IMG/VR virus record: IMGVR_UViG_3300030333_005156
Location: 1 to 23,676 of that record
Strand: one strand, 5' to 3'
DNA: 23,676 bases
Source of the DNA: a virus
Shown here: in pieces, positions 9,336 to 16,177 of the stretch
How positions within the stretch are numbered: position 1 is the stretch's first letter
Layout: the number at the start of each line of letters is the position of its first letter
Program-made: the position numbers and the translations under genes
The notes under the pieces: model-generated
Databases searched by the model: none
What the model was told of the DNA's origin: nothing
What the model saw: the letters and a program-made list of their open reading frames with translations, nothing else

Positions 9336-10245
9336 ATATTTTCATTCTCATTAGTTCTTTAAAGTTTACCTCGGTTGAAGTATTTAAATGTGTTATCATA
9401 TTTTTATAACCTAAGTCACTTGGGTCTTGTCCTTTAAGTTTAACAAAGTCAACTTTTATTCCCATATTATTAAATTTTTCAATCATTTTTAATGAGTCGT
9501 TAAACGCATCATCGTCTAAAACTATAACTATATTCTTAACTTTCTTTTCAACGATTTTTTTCTCAAGTTTAGGAAGTATAGTTTTTCCAAAAAGTGGAAT
9601 CGTATTATTTTTAATAGCCATTGCATCAAATACGCCTTCACAAAGGATAATCGGTTCACTCCAATTTACATATAGGTCAAAACCGATAATGTCCTTTTGT
9701 ATAGGTGGATTTTTATATTTCATGGTAGATTTATAAAAGTCTCTACCTACAAAATAATTCAATATACCATCTGAATCATAACTTGGAATAATGATACGAT
9801 TCTGATATACACCATTCAAACAATAATGTAGATTATAACGAAGTATATCACTCATATCCAATCCTCTTTTATAAAGAAAATTTAATGCGTGTTGTTTCTG
9901 AACTGAATCACCACCATTCCATAATGGTTTGGCTTCCTTTGGTAGATTTAATACAATATCTTTCTTATCTTTTTTCTCTGAAGTATAATATGTCCCACCA
10001 ATACTATCACTTAATTCTTTAAATAATTCTCTTGGTGCACCCACCTGTTTTAATAATTGAAAAAGATTATGTCCACCTTGATTACTTACCCAACAATGCC
10101 ATTTACCTGTTTGGATATTTACTTGTAACTTAGGTTTATGGTGAGATATAAATGGACTCCACCACATATACTCATTTGTTTTCTTTAAGGGTTGTCCTTT
10201 AGACTTTAACGCCTTATCTAATATATTAATAACTAATTGACTCAT
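9322..10245 (-). CDS. DnaG-type toprim DNA primase (T4 gp61-like)
   Basis: This 307-aa protein has a primase layout. An N-terminal domain resembles the CHC2 zinc finger in spacing (WSPF...VNIQTGKWHCW...GGHNLFQLL, residues 29-65) but keeps only one of the expected cysteines. A catalytic core with a toprim fold follows: acidic E203 in LCEGVFDA, the DDD triad at 244-246 in IVLDDDA, and the GQDPSD motif at 272-277. It would make RNA primers for lagging-strand synthesis with a replicative helicase that lies outside the window. The ATG at 10245 has AAGGA just upstream and overlaps the end of the SGNH gene by 20 nt. The 3' end overlaps the Mre11-Rad50 gene, so the block is probably one transcript. 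Confidence 0.82.
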   Translation of the reverse strand: MSQLVINILDKALKSKGQPLKKTNEYMWWSPFISHHKPKLQVNIQTGKWHCWVSNQGGHNLFQLLKQVGAPRELFKELSDSIGGTYYTSEKKDKKDIVLNLPKEAKPLWNGGDSVQKQHALNFLYKRGLDMSDILRYNLHYCLNGVYQNRIIIPSYDSDGILNYFVGRDFYKSTMKYKNPPIQKDIIGFDLYVNWSEPIILCEGVFDAMAIKNNTIPLFGKTILPKLEKKIVEKKVKNIVIVLDDDAFNDSLKMIEKFNNMGIKVDFVKLKGQDPSDLGYKNMITHLNTSTEVNFKELMRMKIYGNR

Positions 10246-10978
10246 TCAATTCCTTGATAAAAAATTCACTTACCCACTCATGATATAATGGGCCTGGATG
10301 ATTATCTTTTGCATTTCCATGTTTTTCATAATCTATAAACTTTTCATAACTCTCTACCACGAATGGTATATCTTTACATATGTTCTCTATTGAATAAATA
10401 TCTTTTAAACAATTGAAATACAAATTTTCTTTTTCATATAAAGTTAATGCCATCTCTTGGTTCTTATGTGTAAAACAATTTTCTTTATTACGAAACCAAA
10501 ATGGTTCTTGTTTCCATTCTAAATAACTTACCTCAGTTGGTCTTGAAAAATGATACCTACCTCTTGGTGGAATTAACATACAAACTGCCTTTGGTTTTAA
10601 TTTTGGTATCCATTTATTTGCAAGTTTAAAACACATATCTTCACCTTGTGCACCAACACTTAAATTCCACACTTTCTTATTAAAATGTTTTCCAACTATC
10701 CATGGCCATACTAATTGTTCATTATCTATTCCAACACCCATAGTTAAACTACATCCTAAAAATAAAATTCCATCTTCATCAGTATCAAATGTATCACTAC
10801 GAAACCAATGTTCATTAAAAATCATATCAGTATTATATAATGATAATTTATCTATATTATGTTTATAGTCTGTTGGTAGATTAGTATGAAATTTAGGTAA
10901 CATATTTTCATATGTATCTTCTTCCCATCTTTTTACATTATCAATCTCATAATGTTTTTTAACTATTGTTGATATCAC
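10226..10978 (-). CDS. SGNH/GDSL-hydrolase-like protein
   Basis: The 250-aa product shows the blocks of the SGNH hydrolase fold: block I FLGCSLTMG with candidate nucleophile S77 (Cys replaces the Asp of GDS), block II NLSVGAQG with G109, and a C-terminal D225-N-H227 matching the DxxH/DxH catalytic pair. No signal peptide is visible, so it should act in the cytoplasm or on virion or host glycans after lysis. Family members remove acyl or acetyl groups from lipids and sugars; the substrate here is unknown. The listed start is GTG at 10978, inside the upstream nuclease gene (20-nt overlap) and without a clear ribosome binding site. An ATG 25 codons later is possible. It sits between replication genes, which says little about its role. 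Confidence 0.6.
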   Translation of the reverse strand: MISTIVKKHYEIDNVKRWEEDTYENMLPKFHTNLPTDYKHNIDKLSLYNTDMIFNEHWFRSDTFDTDEDGILFLGCSLTMGVGIDNEQLVWPWIVGKHFNKKVWNLSVGAQGEDMCFKLANKWIPKLKPKAVCMLIPPRGRYHFSRPTEVSYLEWKQEPFWFRNKENCFTHKNQEMALTLYEKENLYFNCLKDIYSIENICKDIPFVVESYEKFIDYEKHGNAKDNHPGPLYHEWVSEFFIKELNESISY

Positions 10979-11309
10979 TTAATAAATCCATCAATGTTTC
11001 TATTCTTAAAACTGCATATGTTTTACTACGATTTCTTTTAAATACCAACAATGGTTCATGGTCATTTGCATTTTCTTCTGCTTGTTCTAATGAACTCCAT
11101 ATGTTTAATTTTTCTTGATTTTTACATTCTACAGAGAATGGGAATAATTCTCTTGCTTTAGGTGACAACAAAACATCTTCACCACTTGCACCCATTGAAG
11201 TGGAACGAACATCGTCTTCTTGTAATTCTTCTTTAAATGTTTCTAAGATAAGTTCTCGGACTTGTTTCTGTAACCTTCGTCCTTTGGACTTTGCTGATTG
11301 TGTTTTCAT
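10959..11309 (-). CDS. Small PD-(D/E)XK-like nuclease
   Basis: This 116-aa basic protein fits a minimal PD-(D/E)XK nuclease fold: an N-terminal basic helix (KSKGRRLQKQVRELI, with E19), D45 in SGEDVLLSP, the E61-C-K63 motif in FSVECKNQEK, and a following helix with Q76. The arrangement resembles Holliday-junction resolvase-type and VRR-NUC-type phage nucleases that trim or resolve branched DNA. As first gene of the overlapping block with SGNH, primase and Mre11-Rad50 genes, a recombination or packaging-related job is plausible. Its ATG has no Shine-Dalgarno sequence; a TATACT box ends only seven bases before it. The family call is from motifs only. Confidence 0.6.
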   Translation of the reverse strand: MKTQSAKSKGRRLQKQVRELILETFKEELQEDDVRSTSMGASGEDVLLSPKARELFPFSVECKNQEKLNIWSSLEQAEENANDHEPLLVFKRNRSKTYAVLRIETLMDLLSDINNS

Positions 11310-11322
11310 ATTAATAAGTATA
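11309..11322 (-). promoter_or_regulatory. 14-nt motif shared with the 5963-5976 region; candidate promoter or operator
   Basis: On the minus strand TATACTTATTAATA directly abuts the nuclease ATG. The same 14 bases occur on the plus strand at 5963-5976, overlapping the palindrome upstream of the RHH gene. TATACT could be a -10 box that would start transcription at or near the ATG (a leaderless message), or the motif could be a binding site of the RHH protein. AT-rich composition weakens the case. Confidence 0.35.
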
Positions 11323-11352
11323 ATTTAAAAACTTTAAAACTTAATTTATTTT

Positions 11353-11433
11353 TTAATTGCTTTTTGCTTTAATATTAATGCTTCCATTTCTTATTTTATC
11401 AGAGCATAATTCTCTAATAGGAAATTGAAACAT
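11353..11433 (-). CDS. Possible 26-aa small protein
   Basis: In the 190-bp gap between the metallopeptidase and nuclease genes, an ATG at 11433 opens 26 codons (begins MFQFPIRELCSDK, ends INIKAKSN) before TAA. The sequence AAGGAAAA lies about eight bases upstream, which is the main support. The peptide is basic with one Cys and no membrane segment. It matches no family I know, and it could be chance. Confidence 0.33.
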   Translation of the reverse strand: MFQFPIRELCSDKIRNGSINIKAKSN

Positions 11434-11498
11434 TTTTATTTTCCTTAAAACCTTTGTGTTATAACATCAATAATATATAGTAAAGTAATTAAAAAAAA

Positions 11499-11894
11499 TT
11501 AGTATTTATTTTTCCATTTTTTACGATATTCTTGTTTTGCCCAATTCTCAGCTTTCTTTTCCCACTTATTATCGTGATATCTTCTGAATCCTTGGAAGTC
11601 TGCCATGGCATCTGCTTGTGCATATTTTTTTAGAAATTTTTTCAATCCATATTTCTTTACCATATCTGCATGATGTATTTCATGTAATACTGATATGATA
11701 AATTCTTTGACACTTGGGTAACTTCTTCGTAACTTAATAGTATCTGTATCCCAATCGTAATCACCCTCAACACCTTTACTTGCAGTCATTTTTACTTTAG
11801 ATTTTAATCCATAGTATTTAACTAATTCAGTAGCAATAAATTGGAAGTCTGCTCTTTCCATCATCAAATGTATATTAGTTAGTTTAGGTATCAT
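11499..11894 (-). CDS. HExxH zinc metallopeptidase-like protein
   Basis: The 131-aa protein carries the zinc-peptidase motif HEIHH at residues 71-75 (H71, E72, H75), within a helix (EFIISVLHEIHHADMVKKYG). A second helix near the C-terminus (KWEKKAENWAKQEY) could give the third ligand, with E115 as candidate. The size and layout recall small SprT/WLM/ImmA-type proteins found in phages. No signal peptide is present, so it is probably cytoplasmic. Its ATG overlaps the PAP2 stop as ATGA, which implies translational coupling. Its target is unknown; virion maturation or host-protein cleavage are both possible. Confidence 0.6.
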   Translation of the reverse strand: MIPKLTNIHLMMERADFQFIATELVKYYGLKSKVKMTASKGVEGDYDWDTDTIKLRRSYPSVKEFIISVLHEIHHADMVKKYGLKKFLKKYAQADAMADFQGFRRYHDNKWEKKAENWAKQEYRKKWKNKY

Positions 11895-12511
11895 TTCATA
11901 CCTTTAAATAAAGCTTTAGCTACTTTCTTACCATATTCTTTATCACTTGGATAATGTGCTTTTGCAATAATTCTTGATTCTGCAATATCATTTCCTAAAC
12001 CAAGATATTCATTAGAGTTTCGTGAGTCAATAGAAGAAAGATACTCACCTAATAAATATCCTTGAATTGCATGTCCACTTGGAAACGATGGTGTTTTCAT
12101 ACTATCTAATTGTGTTCCATTTAAATCAATATCATAAAACTTTGCAATCTGATATGGTCTTGGTCTATTGTATTTATATTTTAATTCCATTATAAACTTA
12201 ATACTCTCTCTAACAATTTTTTTAAGTTGTTTTTTTGTTATGTTAGTATTATGTTTCTCTACAAGATTCATAAATGCTTTAACAACATCATCATTTGATT
12301 CAACAAATTCAGGATTAGGTTCAATACTTGCAAGATATTTAATTTCTTTTAAAGTTAAAGAAGAATCATTTTCTGGTGGTAGTTTTCTTGGTAAAACTAT
12401 ATTCTCATCAAATATCTCTAATTTACGAGCCATTCTCTTTTTATCTTTTGGTCTAATACTTTCAGTATAAACCATATTTCTTAAATTTAATAATTCTTTT
12501 AACTTAATCAT
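11891..12511 (-). CDS. PAP2-family acid phosphatase-like protein
   Basis: All three PAP2/haloperoxidase signatures are present (numbering from the ATG at 12511): K111-x6-R118-P119 in KYKYNRPRP, PSGH at 144-147, and S-R180-x5-H186-x3-D190 in SRIIAKAHYPSD. The family removes phosphate from phosphatidic acid, undecaprenyl pyrophosphate or small substrates. No clear transmembrane helices are seen, so it is a soluble member, unlike lipid phosphatases of the BacA/PgpB kind. I chose ATG 12511, which overlaps the upstream stop as ATGA; the frame extends to a TTG at 12535 but that start lies inside the poly-Lys tail of the upstream gene. It is coupled on its other side to the metallopeptidase. Intact catalytic residues suggest an active enzyme; the substrate is unknown. 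Confidence 0.78.
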   Translation of the reverse strand: MIKLKELLNLRNMVYTESIRPKDKKRMARKLEIFDENIVLPRKLPPENDSSLTLKEIKYLASIEPNPEFVESNDDVVKAFMNLVEKHNTNITKKQLKKIVRESIKFIMELKYKYNRPRPYQIAKFYDIDLNGTQLDSMKTPSFPSGHAIQGYLLGEYLSSIDSRNSNEYLGLGNDIAESRIIAKAHYPSDKEYGKKVAKALFKGMK

Positions 12512-12834
12512 TTTTTCTTCTTCTTCTTTCCCCAACTAAGTGGATTTATATTAAATTCCTTTTCATAAAATTTAACTCGTTCTTCAAGTTGTTCTCTTTC
12601 TTCTGCCTCTTTTGCAGAATGTCTTGCTACAATTTCAGTTATCTGAGTATTTGCCTCAGTAAAATCTTTTTCCAATTCAATTATTCTCATTTCTATTCTG
12701 TAATAAGAATAAATTAACATTCCCACTAAACTCAATATTTGAACCAGCCATTTCAAATTCAAACTAACGACCATATTGTCGCCTATCACCGTACCTTTAT
12801 ATGACCGGGCAGTGTCCTCTTTACCTATAGACAT
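12508..12834 (-). CDS. Inner-membrane coiled-coil protein with poly-Lys tail
   Basis: This 108-aa protein has a polar N-terminus of about 27 residues, one membrane helix (28-46, LKWLVQILSLVGMLIYSYY), then an acidic coiled coil (47-93) and a C-terminal run of six lysines. AGGAGT precedes the ATG within the end of the 47-aa gene. The layout matches the protein at 16567-16956 (polar start, one helix, then a coil beginning with an I-x-x-LE pattern), so the two may be related. Small membrane coiled-coil proteins are common in phage late regions; a role in lysis timing or envelope association is a guess. Confidence 0.6.
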   Translation of the reverse strand: MSIGKEDTARSYKGTVIGDNMVVSLNLKWLVQILSLVGMLIYSYYRIEMRIIELEKDFTEANTQITEIVARHSAKEAEEREQLEERVKFYEKEFNINPLSWGKKKKKK

Positions 12835-12843
12835 AATAAACTC

Positions 12844-12987
12844 CTATCTGTAAAAACCTGGTTGTCCTTGTTTTGGTTGTTTTGCTTTCCACTTTTTATG
12901 TTGGTTAGCAGTTCTGCCTTCTCTTGCCCATTTGGCATTCAAAGCTTGTCTTTTTTGTTTTCTACTCTTTGCTGCTCTATTTGGCAT
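12844..12987 (-). CDS. 47-aa strongly basic phage protein
   Basis: ATG at 12987 (MPNRAAKSRKQKRQALNAKW) has AAGGGA seven bases upstream and overlaps the end of the holin-like gene by 11 nt. The protein has about 16 Lys/Arg residues in 47, with a REGRTANQHKKWK middle and a QPGFYR end. I recall similar short MPNRSAK-type proteins from T4-like marine phages, where they are unannotated. Its charge suggests nucleic-acid or phosphate-surface binding; function unknown. Confidence 0.7.
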   Translation of the reverse strand: MPNRAAKSRKQKRQALNAKWAREGRTANQHKKWKAKQPKQGQPGFYR

Positions 12988-13222
12988 TTTTTCCCTTTAT
13001 ATAGTTTAAATCGTCTGTAATACGATTAACTTGTTCCAATAATTGTTCGTGTCTTCTATCTCTAATCTCATCACTACGATTCCATCGGTCAATTAATTTA
13101 ATACATATCTCTTCAACCTCTGATAATTTGCTTGTTAAAGATGATTGTAGAAATTTAATCATACCTATAAACAAGGTTATAATTACTCCGATTGCACCAT
13201 ACTCTAAGTATTCCTCAATCAT
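12977..13222 (-). CDS. Holin-like small membrane protein
   Basis: The 81-aa product starts with a short acidic segment (MIEEYLEYG), one hydrophobic helix at about 8-27 (YGAIGVIITLFIGMIKFLQS), then an amphipathic, charged helical tail (LTSKLSEVEEICIKLIDRWN...DDLNYIKGKNAK). This is the layout of UviB/BhlA-type holin-like proteins. AGGAGAATAAA precedes the ATG. It is followed by a 47-aa basic gene and preceded by a spanin-like gene, which fits a lysis neighbourhood, but no endolysin is seen in the window. It could also be a membrane anchor with no pore function. Confidence 0.5.
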   Translation of the reverse strand: MIEEYLEYGAIGVIITLFIGMIKFLQSSLTSKLSEVEEICIKLIDRWNRSDEIRDRRHEQLLEQVNRITDDLNYIKGKNAK

Positions 13223-13246
13223 TTTATTCTCCTTAACCTAATGGAA

Positions 13247-13999
13247 TTATCTCCAATCCCATATTTTAAATGCATTATAAGTTACACCAAATCCTACAAC
13301 AGGCTCTGTTAATCCTGTTACTTGGTCGTATGTTATACCAATAAACGGCCCTACACTTATTTGGTTCCTCGGTGGTTTAATTTTAAATGGACTACTTTTT
13401 CTACCATTCAACCTTAAACCATCAAATTGTATTGTAGGAACTTCTGCATAATACTCACCTTTTACTTCACCCTCAACAATCTTAGGTTCTCCGATTTCTA
13501 AACTACCATCAAAACCTAATTCAGTTTCAGAATCCACAATACTATCATTAACTATTGCAACACCAGTTCTACCAAATATTCTAAGGTAGGAACTTTGTGT
13601 ACCAAACTCCTTTTCAAATGGAACTACACCAGCACCACTTGAATAAGAGTTGTTATTATCATAAATAGATACTTTTTGAGAAAGTTGTTTTTTGATAGTA
13701 TCAAGTTGAATCTCAAAGTTATCCATCCTATTTTTTAATTCTTTGTTTTCTATACCACGAGTTTTATCATGATGTGATAGGTTTTTTAATAGTTTATTAT
13801 TTTGTTCTGTAAGAATCGCTACAGAATCTTGTAACTCTGTAATCATTACATCTTGTCTTGCAGAATCGTCTCTCAAGAATTCCATTTCTTCTTGAGCATA
13901 ATAATAACGAACTCCTACCACACATAATATAAAAAGTATGTTGAGAAAACCACCAATGACCCACTCTCTTCTTTTTTGTGGCCAATGTTTTAATAACAT
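13247..13999 (-). CDS. Transenvelope coiled-coil protein, spanin-like
   Basis: This 250-aa protein has a basic N-terminus, a membrane helix at about 13-34 (WVIGGFLNILFILCVVGVRY), a coiled coil at 35-112, a low-complexity linker and a beta-rich C-terminal half ending VGPFIGITYD...EPVVGFGVTYNAFKIWDWR. The type II topology and long periplasmic coil recall i-spanins. The ending recalls small proteins near holin genes in Bacteroidota phages that close with a 'GP-x-G...GVGVSY' beta hairpin. It might bridge inner and outer membranes in the last lysis step. AAGGAGTTGAT precedes the ATG. An alternative is a surface or adhesion protein; there is no lipobox. Confidence 0.5.
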   Translation of the reverse strand: MLLKHWPQKRREWVIGGFLNILFILCVVGVRYYYAQEEMEFLRDDSARQDVMITELQDSVAILTEQNNKLLKNLSHHDKTRGIENKELKNRMDNFEIQLDTIKKQLSQKVSIYDNNNSYSSGAGVVPFEKEFGTQSSYLRIFGRTGVAIVNDSIVDSETELGFDGSLEIGEPKIVEGEVKGEYYAEVPTIQFDGLRLNGRKSSPFKIKPPRNQISVGPFIGITYDQVTGLTEPVVGFGVTYNAFKIWDWR

Positions 14000-14011
14000 A
14001 TCAACTCCTTG

Positions 14012-14539
14012 TTAATCAATATTTTTTATGGCGTCTTGGATAGCTTTTCTAATTGAACCACCCAATTCAGATTTACCAAACTCAACATCTTCTTGAATTT
14101 GTAAACCAGCTGCTGATACCGTAGTGGTTGTTTCACCGATACCACGATAACTTTTCTGAGTACCCTCTTTGTTCTCAACAAGGTTAACCACTAATCTAAC
14201 TTCAGTAGATTGGTTTCTTCTATTGAATATACCTGCTATACTAAATGCCTCATTTGGTTTACCAATATAAAGAACTTCTACATTCGCAGTAAAATCAGCA
14301 TTATCATCTTCTACCAATACATATCTTGTATCTTGTAATTGTTCTTCAAGTAGTTGTTTTATACCTAAAGTTACTCTATCATCTGCAACACCTACAGATT
14401 CATCAACTTTAACAAATTGTGATATTCTTAATGTAGGGTAATTTATATCCTCACCAACAACGGTTGGTTGTGGTATAGTTTGTCCACTAATAATAGTGAA
14501 TATACAAAATCCTAAAAGAAATCTCATTGCTAATCTCAT
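14012..14539 (-). CDS. Secreted CsgG-fold-like periplasmic protein
   Basis: A signal peptide (MRLAMRFLLGFCIFTIISG) ends before Q20, and AGGAGAAG precedes the first ATG at 14539. The mature part (about 155 aa) follows the CsgG/LpoB-type order: strand PTLRISQFV, a helix plus strand of the form GIKQLLEEQLQDTRYVLVE (58-76), strands ANVEVLYIG and TEVRLVVNLVEN, a YRGIGE turn, and a last helix LGGSIRKAIQDAIKNI. CsgG forms the outer-membrane curlin export pore. This copy lacks a lipobox Cys, so it would be a soluble periplasmic relative or partner of the lipoprotein at 15538-16176. The fold assignment is from pattern, not alignment. Confidence 0.5.
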   Translation of the reverse strand: MRLAMRFLLGFCIFTIISGQTIPQPTVVGEDINYPTLRISQFVKVDESVGVADDRVTLGIKQLLEEQLQDTRYVLVEDDNADFTANVEVLYIGKPNEAFSIAGIFNRRNQSTEVRLVVNLVENKEGTQKSYRGIGETTTTVSAAGLQIQEDVEFGKSELGGSIRKAIQDAIKNID

Positions 14540-14548
14540 TTTCTTCTC

Positions 14549-15532
14549 CTAAAAGTATGTTCCGAACAATATAGAGTAAGTTGTTGTTCTTTCTCCATAA
14601 TCGTTCACAACCGTGTTATATCCCATACTGAATCCTAAATTAACTTTAAATGCCTGACTCAATTGAAAATCAAATGATAAAGTTGGCATGAGCATAATAG
14701 GACTCTGTAATAATAAATATTGTTTACCTGAATTTAAACCCTCATAATATCTTAATAATGTATATGAAACATAATTTGTAAATGTCATTTTAAAACTACC
14801 AAATTCTACAGGTGTCCTTAATCCATATAATACTGAAAAATTACCAAACCCATTGTCACTAACACTACCATATGATGCAGTTAACACAATAACTTCTGCA
14901 TTTTTCTTTACAAGAGATTTTGCATATGATGATGATACTAACCAATCACTACCCTCAAATGTTTTAAAGAAAACACCTGATGCACTTATTACTTGGTTTT
15001 GTTTTTTTGCGAGAAAGTTTACTCCTTGACCATACGATGCATTAAATCTACTTAAATCATCTGTAAAACTAAGATTACCATCGTATCTTGATTTACCATC
15101 AAAACTTTCTCGTGTGTAAATACTATTAAATGATGTTACCCAACTACTATCTACGGCTGGTGATGATTTTATCCCATAATTAACTTGAGAAACTTCATTA
15201 CTCACATCACTTTTATTAAATTGTTCTGTTGCATTACTAGCCAAAACCGATGAAAGTATTTCTTCTGCAACTCTAACTGCACAAGGAAACAAATCTTCAA
15301 AGTCATTATAGACTCTTTCTGCCCAAGATTCTAACTCTCCATTTAATACTTGTTGTAATGTGAAAAATTTTGATTTATTATAGTATGTAACATAGAATCC
15401 ACCATCTTGATTCTGTATATTGTAATTGTCTCTAACCAGAATTTGATTGCATGGGTCAATATAACTATATAAAAAGCCTTGGGCAGAGAGACTACTACAT
15501 AATAATAATATGTATAAAACTCTCTGCCACAT
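14549..15532 (-). CDS. Candidate outer-membrane beta-barrel protein with N-terminal two-Cys domain
   Basis: A signal peptide ends SLSA before Q18. The mature 310-aa protein starts with a compact domain of about 80 residues holding C28 (YSYIDPCNQ), a YVTYYNKSKFFT strand pair and C84 (DLFPCAV), which could form a disulphide. From about 130 it becomes a chain of alternating polar and hydrophobic strands (aromatic and glycine rich) and ends in YSILFGTYF, with the terminal aromatic typical of outer-membrane barrels. It lies between two CsgG-like genes with gaps under 10 nt, so the three probably work together at the outer membrane. I do not recognise a named family. Confidence 0.55.
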   Translation of the reverse strand: MWQRVLYILLLCSSLSAQGFLYSYIDPCNQILVRDNYNIQNQDGGFYVTYYNKSKFFTLQQVLNGELESWAERVYNDFEDLFPCAVRVAEEILSSVLASNATEQFNKSDVSNEVSQVNYGIKSSPAVDSSWVTSFNSIYTRESFDGKSRYDGNLSFTDDLSRFNASYGQGVNFLAKKQNQVISASGVFFKTFEGSDWLVSSSYAKSLVKKNAEVIVLTASYGSVSDNGFGNFSVLYGLRTPVEFGSFKMTFTNYVSYTLLRYYEGLNSGKQYLLLQSPIMLMPTLSFDFQLSQAFKVNLGFSMGYNTVVNDYGERTTTYSILFGTYF

Positions 15533-15537
15533 TCATT

Positions 15538-16176
15538 CTACCAACCTCTTCTGTCAATTGCCTTAATAACATTAACAACCGCAGTTTCCATAGCTTTGTT
15601 AGATGCAGAACTTAAAGAACTTTGATTCCATTCCATATTAGGATTTTTTAGAAATCCTTGACCTATGGTGGATGCTCTTCCTTGTCCACTACCAACAACA
15701 TACTGAGTATTCTCATTATTGATTACTTTAACTTGGATACCAACAATAGTTTCGTTTATTGTTTGAACTTTTCCACCTTTGATATCTTCTTTTAAGTTAA
15801 CAGCGAAATCATAAATAGTTACATACGCAGTGTATTTGGTTTTCTCTATTTTAGCTTCGTTGGCTTTCAAATCATTTAACATAGATAATTGAATATCTCT
15901 ATCCGCTTCTACGAGATTAAATCTTCCAATGAAAGAAATAACATTTGCAAGTTCTTGATTTAACCCAAATGCAACTCGTTTATCTCCAAGTTCTGGATAT
16001 CTTTCTTCAAGTTCTTTATTAAACTTAACATCCAAAATCTTTAGATTATCTACTTTTGTGATTTCCACTTCATCCAATGATTTTTGCTTTTCATACTCAC
16101 CAACATATTGTTCGGTTGATACTGATGCAGCACATCCCATTAAAACCATTAAACTAAGTAGTAATAGTTTTTTCAT
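15538..16176 (-). CDS. CsgG-like outer-membrane lipoprotein
   Basis: The start at 16176 (MKKLLLLSLMVLMGC) gives a lipoprotein signal with Cys15 as the lipidated residue; the frame extends upstream to an ATG at 16254 inside the previous gene, which I reject. It follows the upstream stop by one base, with AGAGGAAAA as ribosome site. The 212-aa protein shows CsgG/HfaB-like order: helix ALGLNQELANVI-type (70-80), strand FNLVEADR (86-93, like the 'VVER' strand of CsgG), strand YTAYVTIYDFAVN, a long strand pair NETIVGIQVKVINNENTQYVVGSG that would be the barrel-proximal part, and a final helix SSASNKAMETAVVNVIKAI. CsgG oligomers form secretion pores. No curlin subunit gene is visible here. Confidence 0.6.
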   Translation of the reverse strand: MKKLLLLSLMVLMGCAASVSTEQYVGEYEKQKSLDEVEITKVDNLKILDVKFNKELEERYPELGDKRVAFGLNQELANVISFIGRFNLVEADRDIQLSMLNDLKANEAKIEKTKYTAYVTIYDFAVNLKEDIKGGKVQTINETIVGIQVKVINNENTQYVVGSGQGRASTIGQGFLKNPNMEWNQSSLSSASNKAMETAVVNVIKAIDRRGW

Positions 16177-16177
16177 T

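Noticed and set aside
12171-12178. TATAAATA box (T4 late promoter consensus) on the minus strand
   Set aside because: It lies inside the PAP2 coding region, not before a gene start, and such AT-rich octamers are expected by chance here.
11891-12535. PAP2 gene starting with TTG at 12535
   Set aside because: The extra residues are a shifted reading of the upstream poly-Lys codons; ATG 12511 gives an ATGA overlap like the neighbouring junction.
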